Positions 24,910 through 32,819 of a stretch of DNA of 64,000 nt are shown here, piece by piece; within the stretch, counting starts at the first letter, position 1; each line of letters begins with the position of its first letter. The notes beneath the pieces were generated by a model. That model was not told where the DNA came from. It was given only the letters and a program-made list of their open reading frames with translations, and did no database searches. A program made the translations under genes and the position numbers. The stretch is taken from NCBI GenBank assembly GCA_000756795.1, contig CCSI01000002.1, positions 62,001-126,000 of the forward strand. The letters run 5' to 3'. This DNA is from Qipengyuania vulgaris (GTDB lineage: Bacteria > Pseudomonadota > Alphaproteobacteria > Sphingomonadales > Sphingomonadaceae).

Positions 24910-25692
24910 CTAGTCGCGTGCGATCGAGTGGGCGCGTTCGGACAGGTGCTTGACCGTGGCCTCGTGTATGCCCGGCGCGCTGGCGATGACGCCAAAGGCA
25001 CGCGGGTCGCGCTTGTTGTAGTTAAGCTTGCGCCCGAAACTGTCGGACACCGCCGCGCCTGCCTCGCGCGCGATCAGCCCGGCTGCTGCGATATCCCACT
25101 CGAACCCCCAGCGCAGTGTCGCGACGAGGTCGGCGCGGTCGTCGGCCACCATGGCAATGCGCAGGGCAATGGAGTTGGGCTGCTCGACCTTGGTGAGCAT
25201 ACGGTCCTGTTTCATCAGATCCGCTGCCGGCACACGCGCCCCGTCAAATTCCTCGCGCCTAGAAGCGGTAATGCGCGCGCCATTGAGCGTCGCGCCCTGC
25301 CCTGCAACCGCCTGCCACACCTCGCCCCGCGCCGGAGCGCACAGCGTGCCGATAAGCGGGCGGCCAGCGCTGATGAGCGCCACCGAAACCGCCCAGCCCT
25401 TGCGCCCACGGATGAAATCGCGCGTGCCGTCGACCGGGTCGACCAGCCAAATGAGGTCGCGCTCCAGCCGGTCGGGATTGTCGACGGTCTCTTCCGACAG
25501 CCAGCCAGCAGAGGGCAGCAATGCCCCCAGCTCGCGCTTAAGAAAGGCGTCCACCGCAAGGTCCGCCTCGCACACCGGGCTGCCGGGGGTCTTCTCCCAC
25601 GAATCGAGCTCGGCGCCTGATCCGGGCCACAGGCCAAGCGCTATCTCGCCGGCGCTTGCGACGATCGATTCGAGGCGTTTGCTGTCAATCAT
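24910..25692 (-). CDS. cysQ: inositol-monophosphatase-fold phosphatase, CysQ-like (3'(2'),5'-bisphosphate nucleotidase)
   Basis: A 260-residue Mg2+- or Li+-sensitive-type phosphatase of the IMPase/FBPase fold. The metal-binding motif LVDPVDGTRDFIRG (about 80-93) is diagnostic; the preceding WLSEET provides the acidic ligand, and the C-terminal FEWDIAAAGLIAREAGA completes the site. The CysQ subgroup hydrolyses PAP formed in sulfate assimilation; the choice over inositol monophosphatase rests on the DPVDGTRDF form (IMPases usually have DPLDGTxNF). ATG at 25690-25692 is preferred over an upstream in-frame start that adds a non-family sequence. Confidence 0.82.
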   Translation of the reverse strand: MIDSKRLESIVASAGEIALGLWPGSGAELDSWEKTPGSPVCEADLAVDAFLKRELGALLPSAGWLSEETVDNPDRLERDLIWLVDPVDGTRDFIRGRKGWAVSVALISAGRPLIGTLCAPARGEVWQAVAGQGATLNGARITASRREEFDGARVPAADLMKQDRMLTKVEQPNSIALRIAMVADDRADLVATLRWGFEWDIAAAGLIAREAGAAVSDSFGRKLNYNKRDPRAFGVIASAPGIHEATVKHLSERAHSIARD

Positions 25693-25814
25693 GAGGTGCG
25701 CGGGGGCACTGCACCCGAAAGTCGTACTTTTCAAGCGGGCCTACGTATGCTTATGCGCGCAGCGCAACTCCCTCTCCCCCAAACGCGCCTGTGCGCGAAG
25801 GAATAGCGACCGAC

Positions 25815-27014
25815 ATGAACATCCACGAATACCAGGCCAAGGAACTCCTCGCGAAATACGGCATCGCCGTTCCCGCAGGACACGCAGCAATGACCGTCGA
25901 AGAGGCAGTCGCAGGCGCGAAGCAGCTTCCCGGGCCGCTCTATGTCGTGAAGGCGCAGATCCACGCAGGTGGCCGCGGCAAGGGCAAGTTCAAGGAACTC
26001 GGTCCCGATGCAAAAGGCGGCGTCCGCCTGTCGAAGAGCATCGAGGACGTCGAAGCCAACGCCAAGGAAATGCTCGGTAACACGCTGGTGACCATCCAGA
26101 CCGGCGATGAAGGCAAGCAGGTCAATCGCCTCTACGTCACCGACGGTGTCGACATCGAAAAGGAGTACTACCTCTCGATGCTCGTCGACCGCGCTACCGG
26201 CCAGGTCGCCATGATTGCTTCGACCGAAGGTGGCATGGACATCGAGGACGTCGCGCATGAGACGCCCGAGAAGATCACCACCATCACCATCGACCCGGCG
26301 CAGGGCTTCATGCCCCACCACGGCCGTGCGGTGGCCTTCGCATTGAAGCTGACGGGCGACACCAACAAGCAGGCGCAGAAGCTCGCCAAGCAGCTCTACA
26401 CCGCCTTCATGGACCTCGACATGGAAATGCTCGAGATCAACCCGCTGGTAGAAGACAAGGAAGGCAACCTCCTCGTCCTCGACACCAAGATGAGCTTCGA
26501 CGGCAATTCGCTATACCGCCACAAGGACGTGGAAGCGATGCGCGACGAGACCGAGGAAGACCCGGCCGAAGTCGAAGCCAGCGAATACGACCTCGCCTAC
26601 ATCAAGCTCGACGGTAACATCGGCTGCATGGTCAACGGCGCAGGCCTCGCCATGGCGACGATGGACATCATCAAATTGAATGGCGCCTTCCCGGCGAACT
26701 TCCTCGACGTGGGCGGCGGCGCGACGACCGAAAAGGTCACCGCAGCGTTCAAGATCATCCTCAAGGACCCGGCGGTCGAGGGCATCCTCGTCAACATCTT
26801 TGGCGGCATCATGCGCTGCGACACGATTGCCGAGGGCATCGTGGTGGCAGCCAAGGAAGTCGACCTCGACGTGCCGCTGGTGGTCCGCCTCGAAGGCACC
26901 AATGTCGAGAAGGGCAAGGAAATCCTCGCCAACTCGGGCCTGCCGATCGTGCCCGCAGACGATCTGGGCGACGCCGCCCGCAAGATCGTGGCCGAGGTGA
27001 AGAAGGCGGCCTAA
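25815..27014 (+). CDS. sucC: succinyl-CoA synthetase, beta subunit (ADP-forming)
   Basis: TCA-cycle enzyme subunit, 399 residues from the ATG at 25815. It opens [20 protein letters not shown] and has the ATP-grasp nucleotide site [34 protein letters not shown] contains metal-ligand acidic residues. [20 protein letters not shown] and [11 protein letters not shown] are the CoA-ligase half, and [16 protein letters not shown] ends it. No sucD follows, which is unusual since the alpha subunit is normally adjacent; instead an interspersed repeat and, further on, etfBA follow. A GTG eight codons upstream (25791) is a weaker alternative start. Confidence 0.96.
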   Translation: MNIHEYQAKELLAKYGIAVPAGHAAMTVEEAVAGAKQLPGPLYVVKAQIHAGGRGKGKFKELGPDAKGGVRLSKSIEDVEANAKEMLGNTLVTIQTGDEGKQVNRLYVTDGVDIEKEYYLSMLVDRATGQVAMIASTEGGMDIEDVAHETPEKITTITIDPAQGFMPHHGRAVAFALKLTGDTNKQAQKLAKQLYTAFMDLDMEMLEINPLVEDKEGNLLVLDTKMSFDGNSLYRHKDVEAMRDETEEDPAEVEASEYDLAYIKLDGNIGCMVNGAGLAMATMDIIKLNGAFPANFLDVGGGATTEKVTAAFKIILKDPAVEGILVNIFGGIMRCDTIAEGIVVAAKEVDLDVPLVVRLEGTNVEKGKEILANSGLPIVPADDLGDAARKIVAEVKKAA

Positions 27015-27032
27015 GCCTGCCACAATCCAAGG

Positions 27033-27136
27033 TCATTGCGAGCGTAGCGGGCCGAAGGCGGCCAACGGCCAACCAATCCAAGGTGGCTCGGGCTAGCTCT
27101 GGATTGCCGCAGCGACTTCGTCGCCTCGCAATGACG
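27033..27136. repeat. interspersed inverted repeat (TCATTGCGAG type) after sucC
   Basis: Outer arms GTCATTGCGAG (27033-27043) and CTCGCAATGAC (27126-27136) are perfect reverse complements. Inner arms CAATCCA (27075-27081) and TGGATTG (27101-27107) are also complementary. Between them is GC-rich sequence with GGCCG/CGGCC repeats. Palindromes with these ends occur between genes in many proteobacteria. It fills the convergent gap between sucC and the DUF6265 gene and may serve as a bidirectional terminator. Confidence 0.75.
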
Positions 27137-27141
27137 GCCCA

Positions 27142-27666
27142 TTATTCGGAGTCGTGCGGACCCATCCGCTCGAAGCGGAACAACAGCTCATTTACCTCGT
27201 CGCCTGCGCTTTTCATGCGCACGGCGGCGAGTAAGCCATTGTCGCCATCGCAGCTTAGGGTCAGCGAGCGGAAATAGGCCGCACAATTCTCCACCGCGAT
27301 CAAGTGGAAGGTCAGCATCCCGTCCTTCTCCTCCCAGCCGGTGAGGTCGGCGTTGAAGTGCTTGAGGCGCAGCACCAGCGTGCCCTCTTCCTCCATCAGG
27401 TAGAGATGTTCGGTGAAGTGGATGCCGCCCTCGGCAGTTTCCTGCACGAATGTCCCGACCATCGTGTCACCACTCGGCGGGAGCCAGCTTTCCATCGCGG
27501 GCGCGCCGCCGATGCCGGTGCCGGTCCATTGCCCGACCAGCCAGTCCATCTGTTCGAGACTCGCAGGCGGCGGCACGTGGTCATCGGGAGCAACCCGCGT
27601 TTCCTGCGCAGCCAGCGGGCTCGCAGACAAGGCCAAAGCCGCCCAAACCATCATCCAACCGCGCAT
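27142..27666 (-). CDS. secreted DUF6265-type protein
   Basis: A 174-residue protein with a cleavable signal peptide ([20 protein letters not shown], cleavage after about residue 20). The mature part has the DUF6265-like pattern: [13 protein letters not shown] near the start, [36 protein letters not shown] and a C-terminal strand series ending [11 protein letters not shown]. This looks like a lipocalin-like beta-barrel fold exported to the periplasm. No ligand or enzyme activity is known to me. It is a single gene convergent with sucC. Confidence 0.75.
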   Translation of the reverse strand: MRGWMMVWAALALSASPLAAQETRVAPDDHVPPPASLEQMDWLVGQWTGTGIGGAPAMESWLPPSGDTMVGTFVQETAEGGIHFTEHLYLMEEEGTLVLRLKHFNADLTGWEEKDGMLTFHLIAVENCAAYFRSLTLSCDGDNGLLAAVRMKSAGDEVNELLFRFERMGPHDSE

Positions 27667-27804
27667 CGCAAACCTCCTGCCGTTCGCCTGAAACTATTCG
27701 CCGCCCCGTCCATAGTAAAGATGAACGGCCCGACGCCGCTTGACCTCAGCTTTCCTGCGGGCAAGGGGCATCGCGAAGGGTCACGAATTAGCACCCCGCC
27801 CAAC

Positions 27805-27833
27805 TTGACGTTTACGTAAACGCAAGCTAGGCG
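27805..27833 (+). promoter_or_regulatory. etfBA promoter candidate with 14-bp palindromic operator
   Basis: CGTTTACGTAAACG (27809-27822) is a perfect palindrome 48 bases before the etfB start. TTGACG (27805-27810) could be the -35 box and TAGGCG (27828-27833) a weak -10 at 17 bases, so the palindrome fills the spacer, as is typical of MerR-type activators. The core resembles what I recall for LiuR, a MerR-family regulator of branched-chain amino acid and fatty acid catabolism; that identification is from memory, not a search. Confidence 0.6.
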
Positions 27834-27870
27834 GGCGCCACAGTTTCTTATCGAGAGGAAGGTAACCCCC

Positions 27871-28617
27871 ATGAAAATCCTCGTCCCCGTCAAGCGGGTG
27901 ATCGATTACAACGTAAAACCCCGCGTGAAGGCCGATGGCTCGGGCGTGGACCTCGCCAACGTCAAGATGAGCATGAACCCCTTCGACGAAATCGCCGTCG
28001 AAGAGGCCATCCGCATCAAGGAAGCGGGCAAGGCGGAAGAAATCGTCGCCGTGTCGATTGGCCCGGCAAAGGCGCAGGAAACGCTGCGCACCGCGCTCGC
28101 CATGGGCGCCGACCGTGCGATCCTCGTCGAGACCGACGATGAAGTCGAACCGCTCGCCGTGGCGAAGATTCTCAAGGCGATTGCCGAGGAAGAGAACCCG
28201 GGCATCGTGATGCTCGGCAAGCAGGCTATCGACGACGATTCGAACCAGACCGGCCAGATGCTCGCAGCCCTCATGGGCCGTCCGCAGGGCACTTTCGCCA
28301 ACACGGTCGAAGTCGACGGCGATCACGTCACCGTGAAGCGCGAAGTCGATGGCGGTCTTGAAACCGTGAAGCTGACGCTCCCGGCTATCGTCACCACCGA
28401 CCTTCGCCTGAACGAGCCGCGCTATGCCTCGCTGCCGAACATTATGAAGGCGAAGAAGAAGCCGCTCGATACCAAGAGTCCGTCCGATTACGGCGTCGAC
28501 ACCGCGCCGCGCCTCAAGACCACCAATGTCTCCGAACCGCCGGTTCGCCAGGCCGGCGAAAAGGTCGAAGACGTCGACGCGCTGGTCGCCAAGATCAAAG
28601 CGCTCGGCATCGCGTAA
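27871..28617 (+). CDS. etfB: electron transfer flavoprotein, beta subunit
   Basis: Beta subunit of ETF (248 residues), the FAD/AMP carrier that takes electrons from acyl-CoA dehydrogenases to ETF-ubiquinone oxidoreductase. [20 protein letters not shown] starts it. [27 protein letters not shown] (AMP-binding region) and [20 protein letters not shown] are standard. The C-terminus [20 protein letters not shown] is the recognition-loop segment with the Leu that docks on dehydrogenases. GGAAGG lies upstream of the ATG. etfA follows after 27 bases. A palindromic operator lies upstream. Confidence 0.97.
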   Translation: MKILVPVKRVIDYNVKPRVKADGSGVDLANVKMSMNPFDEIAVEEAIRIKEAGKAEEIVAVSIGPAKAQETLRTALAMGADRAILVETDDEVEPLAVAKILKAIAEEENPGIVMLGKQAIDDDSNQTGQMLAALMGRPQGTFANTVEVDGDHVTVKREVDGGLETVKLTLPAIVTTDLRLNEPRYASLPNIMKAKKKPLDTKSPSDYGVDTAPRLKTTNVSEPPVRQAGEKVEDVDALVAKIKALGIA

Positions 28618-28644
28618 GAACCCGGACAGGAAAGGAATAGACTT

Positions 28645-29574
28645 ATGAAAACTCTCGTCTGGGTCGAACACGACAATGCCGAGATGAAGGACGCAACGCT
28701 GGCTGCGGTGACCGCTGCTGGCAAGCTGGGCGAAGTCCACCTGCTGGTTGCGGGCTCGGGCTGCCGCGCGGTGGCCGAACAGGCCGCCAAGGTCGCAGGC
28801 GTGGGCAAGGTCCACCTCGCCGACGATGCGGCCTACGAGCATGCGCTTGCCGAAAACGTCGCGCCGCTGATCGCCGATCAGATGGGCCATCACGACGCTT
28901 TCGTCGCGCCCGCCACAACCACCGGCAAGAACATCGCGCCGCGCGTTGCAGCCCTGCTCGACGTGATGCAGATTTCGGACATCCTTTCGGTCGAAGGCGA
29001 CAAGACCTTCACCCGTCCGATCTACGCCGGCAACGCGATTGCGACCGTCGAAAGCTCGGATGAAAAGCTCGTCATCACCGTTCGCGGTACTGCCTTCGAC
29101 AAGGCCGCCACCGAAGGTGGTTCGGGTGAGATCGAGGAAATCTCGGGTCCTGCCGACGCTGGCCTCTCCAGCTTCGTAAGCGCGGAAATCGCCGAGAGCG
29201 ACCGTCCCGAACTCACCAGCGCCAAGGTCATCGTTTCGGGCGGCCGCGCTTTGAAGGACGGCGAAACTTTCGAGCAGATCATCACTCCGCTCGCCGACAA
29301 GCTCGGCGCCGGCATCGGCGCATCGCGCGCCGCGGTCGATGCTGGCTATGTGCCCAACGACTACCAGGTCGGCCAGACCGGTAAGATCGTTGCACCGGAA
29401 GTCTACATCGCCATCGGCATCTCGGGCGCGATCCAGCACCTTGCCGGCATGAAGGACTCCAAGACCATCATCGCCATCAACAAGGACGAGGACGCCCCGA
29501 TCTTCCAGGTCGCGGACATCGGCCTCGTGGCAGACCTGTTCAAGGCAGTGCCGGAATTGACCGAAAAGCTCTAA
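28645..29574 (+). CDS. etfA: electron transfer flavoprotein, alpha subunit
   Basis: Alpha subunit of ETF, 309 residues. The N-terminal domain runs to about 190. The C-terminal FAD domain is marked by [52 protein letters not shown] and [20 protein letters not shown], which hold the adenine and flavin contacts (Arg, Gln-Thr-Gly, Ser-Gly-Ala, Asn-Lys). It forms a two-gene operon with etfB. A 16-bp perfect terminator hairpin lies just past the stop and runs into the start of the next gene. Confidence 0.97.
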   Translation: MKTLVWVEHDNAEMKDATLAAVTAAGKLGEVHLLVAGSGCRAVAEQAAKVAGVGKVHLADDAAYEHALAENVAPLIADQMGHHDAFVAPATTTGKNIAPRVAALLDVMQISDILSVEGDKTFTRPIYAGNAIATVESSDEKLVITVRGTAFDKAATEGGSGEIEEISGPADAGLSSFVSAEIAESDRPELTSAKVIVSGGRALKDGETFEQIITPLADKLGAGIGASRAAVDAGYVPNDYQVGQTGKIVAPEVYIAIGISGAIQHLAGMKDSKTIIAINKDEDAPIFQVADIGLVADLFKAVPELTEKL

Positions 29575-29591
29575 TCGCCCGTCGAAATTGT

Positions 29592-29637
29592 AAATCCCCC
29601 TGTTTCCTGTATCTTGCGGGAAACAGGGGGATTTTTT
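29592..29637 (+). terminator. etfBA terminator overlapping the next gene's ribosome-binding site and start
   Basis: Arms 29592-29607 and 29619-29634 are perfect reverse complements over 16 bases (AAATCCCCCTGTTTCC and its complement), with an 11-base loop and TTTTTT at 29632-29637. The descending arm contains AGGGGG (29625-29630), the only ribosome-binding sequence for the downstream TTG start at 29636-29638. Confidence 0.9.
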
Positions 29638-30574
29638 GCGCCATATTCCGACTTTCGCGGCCATTGCCGTCTCGCTCGCCGTAGCCCCAACGCAGGCATC
29701 GGCCGAAGGCATCAAGGCCAAGGCCTATGCCCCGCAAGGCGAGTGGCGACTCAACAGCGTTGGCGACGGCTGTACGCTGATCCGCGACTTCAAATCGGGC
29801 GAGAACCGCCTGAAGTTCACCATCCAGCAGGTCCACCCCGGCTCCATCATGCAATTCGGCATTTTCGGCGATGCGGTGGAGAAGCCCGATGAGGCTATCG
29901 ATGCCGGCTTCCTGCCCGCCGATGCCACCGGCAGTTTCGACATGTGGGCCGAAGCGGCCGTAGGTGGGCTCGACGGCTATGTTTTTGCCGGCCTTCCCTT
30001 CCCGGCGCTAAGCGCGAAGGCCTCCAACAAGGAAGCGCGCGTTGCTGCACGCGCTGCCTATCTGGAACGGGTCGAAGGGAGCGAAATGTACCTCGTGCGC
30101 GGCATGTCCCAGCTGCCGCTCGCGCTGCAGACGGGGTCGATGAAAGCGCCAATGGAGGCTTTGGAAGGCTGCATCGAAGACAAGCTTGCCGCGATGGGAC
30201 TGACGGACGAGGTACGCGATGCAACCAAGCGCGGTCCAAAACCTGACGGTCTGAAAAATTGGTCTCGCAAGGTACAGCAAGGGTATCCCCGCAGGGCGGT
30301 CTATTCACGTTGGGACGGTACGGTGAACCTGCGGCTCGTCATCGACGAGAAGGGCCGTGTCGAGCACTGCCACGTGGTCACCCAGATGACGGCCAAGGTC
30401 CTGCGCGATCATGCATGTGAGCAACTGAAGAAACATGGCCGGTTCGAACCCGCACAGGATACCGAGGGCAAAGCCGTGCAGGGCCTTTACCTGACCAGCA
30501 TTCGCTATGTCATGCCAACTGGCAGCCCGTTCTCTGCCGATGCCCACGGCTTCAAGATTGGCGACAAGTGGTGA
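29636..30574 (+). CDS. secreted protein with TonB-like C-terminal domain (paralogue 1)
   Basis: A 312-residue protein, probably starting at TTG (29636) because no other start gives its signal peptide [22 protein letters not shown]. The N-terminal domain shows W-x-L-x6-C-x-L-x-R-x-F-x2-GEN (C46). The C-terminal domain (about 205-300) resembles the TonB C-terminal fold: [32 protein letters not shown], and ending LTSIRYVMP. There is no N-terminal membrane anchor or proline-rich spanner, so it is not a classical TonB. Four mature cysteines (46, 179, 245, 261) match the next gene in spacing. Function unknown. The 3' end is seven codons' distance from the next ATG. Confidence 0.75.
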   Translation: MRHIPTFAAIAVSLAVAPTQASAEGIKAKAYAPQGEWRLNSVGDGCTLIRDFKSGENRLKFTIQQVHPGSIMQFGIFGDAVEKPDEAIDAGFLPADATGSFDMWAEAAVGGLDGYVFAGLPFPALSAKASNKEARVAARAAYLERVEGSEMYLVRGMSQLPLALQTGSMKAPMEALEGCIEDKLAAMGLTDEVRDATKRGPKPDGLKNWSRKVQQGYPRRAVYSRWDGTVNLRLVIDEKGRVEHCHVVTQMTAKVLRDHACEQLKKHGRFEPAQDTEGKAVQGLYLTSIRYVMPTGSPFSADAHGFKIGDKW

Positions 30575-30594
30575 AACCTATAACGAGAAAATCC

Positions 30595-31521
30595 ATGTAC
30601 AAGAAGCTCTGCCTCGCCACTGCCGCGACGGCGACAGCACTTTGCGCGCCGAATGCGTTGGCCCAAGACGCGGCACCTGCCGCGGTTCTCGAGCCCTCCA
30701 GCCCTTGGCACCTCGAGGCCTCCGACACGAAATGCCGTCTCGCCCGCCAGTTCGGCGAAGGCGAGAACCAGCACATCCTCTTCATGGAAACCGGCGCGCC
30801 GTCGGCCAATGTAGACCTGCTCGTCGGCGGCCCGGCGACTGAGGCAACCGACTGGGATAAACCTGTCCAGGTACACTTCGGTGCGCTGCCTCCGGTCGAG
30901 GAAAAGCGATACAGCCGCGCATCGCTCGATGGCTACCGGACCGCTGTTTCGACGACCGCTATCACGCTCGACGAGCCCGAACCCGCGACTGGCGAAGTGC
31001 TGGTGAAACCGATCGATGGCGGGTCAACTTTCGGGTCGAACGCAAACGGCTTCCCCAGCATCCCGACAGAACGTTTCGAGGGCGTGGATACCATCCGGAT
31101 TTCACAAGGCGAGCAGACGGTAGTCGCGCTGAAGGTTCCCAACCTCCAATCATCGCTGGAGGCGCTCAATGAGTGCGGCGAGAGCTTCATCGAGTTTTGG
31201 GGGCTCGACCTTGCCAAGCATCGGACGATGCAAAGGGGGCCGGTCTGGACCAATATCAACCGGATCCTCCGCAGGATCATGAAGGATTACCCTTCGGAAG
31301 CCCTTCGCAGGGAGGAACAGGGCAAGGTCCGGGTCCTCGTCATTGTTGATGAGAAGGGCCAGATGGTCGAATGCCGCGAGGCTGATGCTACCGAGCTGAG
31401 GCATCTCGAGGCGCATCTGTGTTCGAAGATGAAATACGCGACTTTCGATCCTGCGCTCGATGCCAACGGCCAGCCGATGCGCTCCTATCTTGCGACATCG
31501 GTGCGCTACGTCCTGCCCTGA
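30595..31521 (+). CDS. secreted protein with TonB-like C-terminal domain (paralogue 2)
   Basis: A 308-residue paralogue of the preceding gene, from the ATG at 30595 (a GTG at 30571 would add eight residues). The signal peptide MYKKLCLATAATATALCAPN continues to ALAQ. The mature N-terminal domain repeats the pattern W-x-L-x6-C-x-L-x-R-x-F-x2-GEN (PWHLEASDTKCRLARQFGEG). The C-terminal domain has YPSEALRREEQGKVRVLVIV, DEKGQMVECREA and ends LATSVRYVLP. Mature cysteines at 47, 194, 260 and 276 have the same 66- and 16-residue spacings as in the neighbour. A local duplication is the simplest origin. Function unknown; likely periplasmic. Confidence 0.77.
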   Translation: MYKKLCLATAATATALCAPNALAQDAAPAAVLEPSSPWHLEASDTKCRLARQFGEGENQHILFMETGAPSANVDLLVGGPATEATDWDKPVQVHFGALPPVEEKRYSRASLDGYRTAVSTTAITLDEPEPATGEVLVKPIDGGSTFGSNANGFPSIPTERFEGVDTIRISQGEQTVVALKVPNLQSSLEALNECGESFIEFWGLDLAKHRTMQRGPVWTNINRILRRIMKDYPSEALRREEQGKVRVLVIVDEKGQMVECREADATELRHLEAHLCSKMKYATFDPALDANGQPMRSYLATSVRYVLP

Positions 31522-31524
31522 AGC

Positions 31525-32805
31525 TTAGCCGAGCACTTCCATCAGGAAATGGAGGGTCAGCCCGACGAGCCCGCCGACCAGCGTGCCGTTGATGCGGATG
31601 AACTGGAGGTCGCGGCCAACCGCGCTCTCTACGCGGTCGGTCAGCGTGGTCGCGTCCCAGCGGCGCACGGTCTCGCTCACTAGCTGGACGATCTGGTCGC
31701 CGTAGCGCTGCGCCACCCCCACAGCTGTGCGGCGCGCGAAGCGGTTGACCTGCTGCTGGAGGCGAATGTCATCGCGTAGCGCGCCGCCCAGTTCTACCAG
31801 CGTCTCGCCAAGATAGCCCTTGCCCGCGCCGCCGCTCTCGCGAATGCTTGTGATGAGACGCGCGCGAATGCGCTCCCACACCGCCTGCCACCAATCGGCA
31901 ATCGCGGGGTTGTTGAGCAGTTCAATCTTAATCTTCTCCACCCGCGCCTGCATCTCCGGGTCCTCGCGCATGCCGCGGGCGAGTTCGTGGAGGCCTTCTT
32001 CGATCTTGTCGCGTAAGGGATGTTCGGGGTCGACCAGCACCTCGGCGAGCAGCTTGTAGAGCCCGTCGATGACCGAATTGGCAAGCCGCTCGTCGAGGCC
32101 AGTAAAGCGCAGCACGGCATTGGCGCGCTTGTGCACCATTTCGCGCACTATCTGCTCGTTGTCTTCGAGCACGAGACCTGCCCAGCGGATAATCTTGTCG
32201 ATGATGAGCTTGTGTCGCCCGTCCTCGATCATCGCATCGAGCATGCCGCCGATGAGCGGGGCAACTTCGAGCTTCTCGATCTGGGCCGCGAGGCCGGCGC
32301 GCACCTGTGTTCCGAGGCGTTCCGGATCGAGCGATTCGAGCACTTCGACAGCGAGTTCGCCCGCGCCGACGCGCACGCGCGAATCCTGCATGGCCTTGGG
32401 ATCGGCAAGATAGCTGCCGACCGCGCCAGCAAGGTTCATCGCTCCCATGCGCCGCGCAACCACCTGCGGGGTGAGGAAGTTTTCGCGCAGGAAGCCCGCC
32501 ATGGTGTCGGCGATGCGGTCCTTGTTTTCGGGAATGATGGCGGTGTGCGGTATCGGCAGGCCGAGCGGGCGGCGGAACAGCGCGGTCACCGCGAACCAGT
32601 CGGCCAGGCCGCCGACCATGGCCGCCTCGGCAAAGGCATGCACGTAGCCCCAAGCCGGATGGACATCGAGCCAGCGCCCGGAAGCGATGAAGATGGCGGC
32701 CATCAGCACCAGCATGCCGGTGGCCGTGCGGCGCATCACCCGCGCACGATCGGGCGGCAGCGGCGCTGCGCCGGGGTTAGAGAGAGTTTCAGGTGTGCCC
32801 GCCAT
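31525..32805 (-). CDS. DUF445 membrane protein
   Basis: A 426-residue DUF445 family protein with hydrophobic segments near residues 25-45 (TATGMLVLMAAIFIASGRWL) and at the C-terminus (NGTLVGGLVGLTLHFLMEVL). Between them is a long, charged, mostly helical region starting GLADWFAVTALFRRPLGLPI, the family signature, with coiled-coil-like stretches. The role is unknown; the E. coli relative is YjiN. It lies 14 bases after the RND permease on the same strand and may be the last gene of that operon. Its stop is three bases from the convergent paralogue-2 gene. Confidence 0.85.
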   Translation of the reverse strand: MAGTPETLSNPGAAPLPPDRARVMRRTATGMLVLMAAIFIASGRWLDVHPAWGYVHAFAEAAMVGGLADWFAVTALFRRPLGLPIPHTAIIPENKDRIADTMAGFLRENFLTPQVVARRMGAMNLAGAVGSYLADPKAMQDSRVRVGAGELAVEVLESLDPERLGTQVRAGLAAQIEKLEVAPLIGGMLDAMIEDGRHKLIIDKIIRWAGLVLEDNEQIVREMVHKRANAVLRFTGLDERLANSVIDGLYKLLAEVLVDPEHPLRDKIEEGLHELARGMREDPEMQARVEKIKIELLNNPAIADWWQAVWERIRARLITSIRESGGAGKGYLGETLVELGGALRDDIRLQQQVNRFARRTAVGVAQRYGDQIVQLVSETVRRWDATTLTDRVESAVGRDLQFIRINGTLVGGLVGLTLHFLMEVLG

Positions 32806-32819
32806 ATCTTAGGCGACGC

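Noticed and set aside
27781-29721. A 646-codon minus-strand frame opposite etfBA
   Set aside because: It is antisense to two unmistakable ETF subunits and spans their terminator.
29636-31521. A classical TonB-ExbB-ExbD energy-transduction system
   Set aside because: No exbB or exbD is present, and both proteins lack the N-terminal anchor and proline-rich linker.
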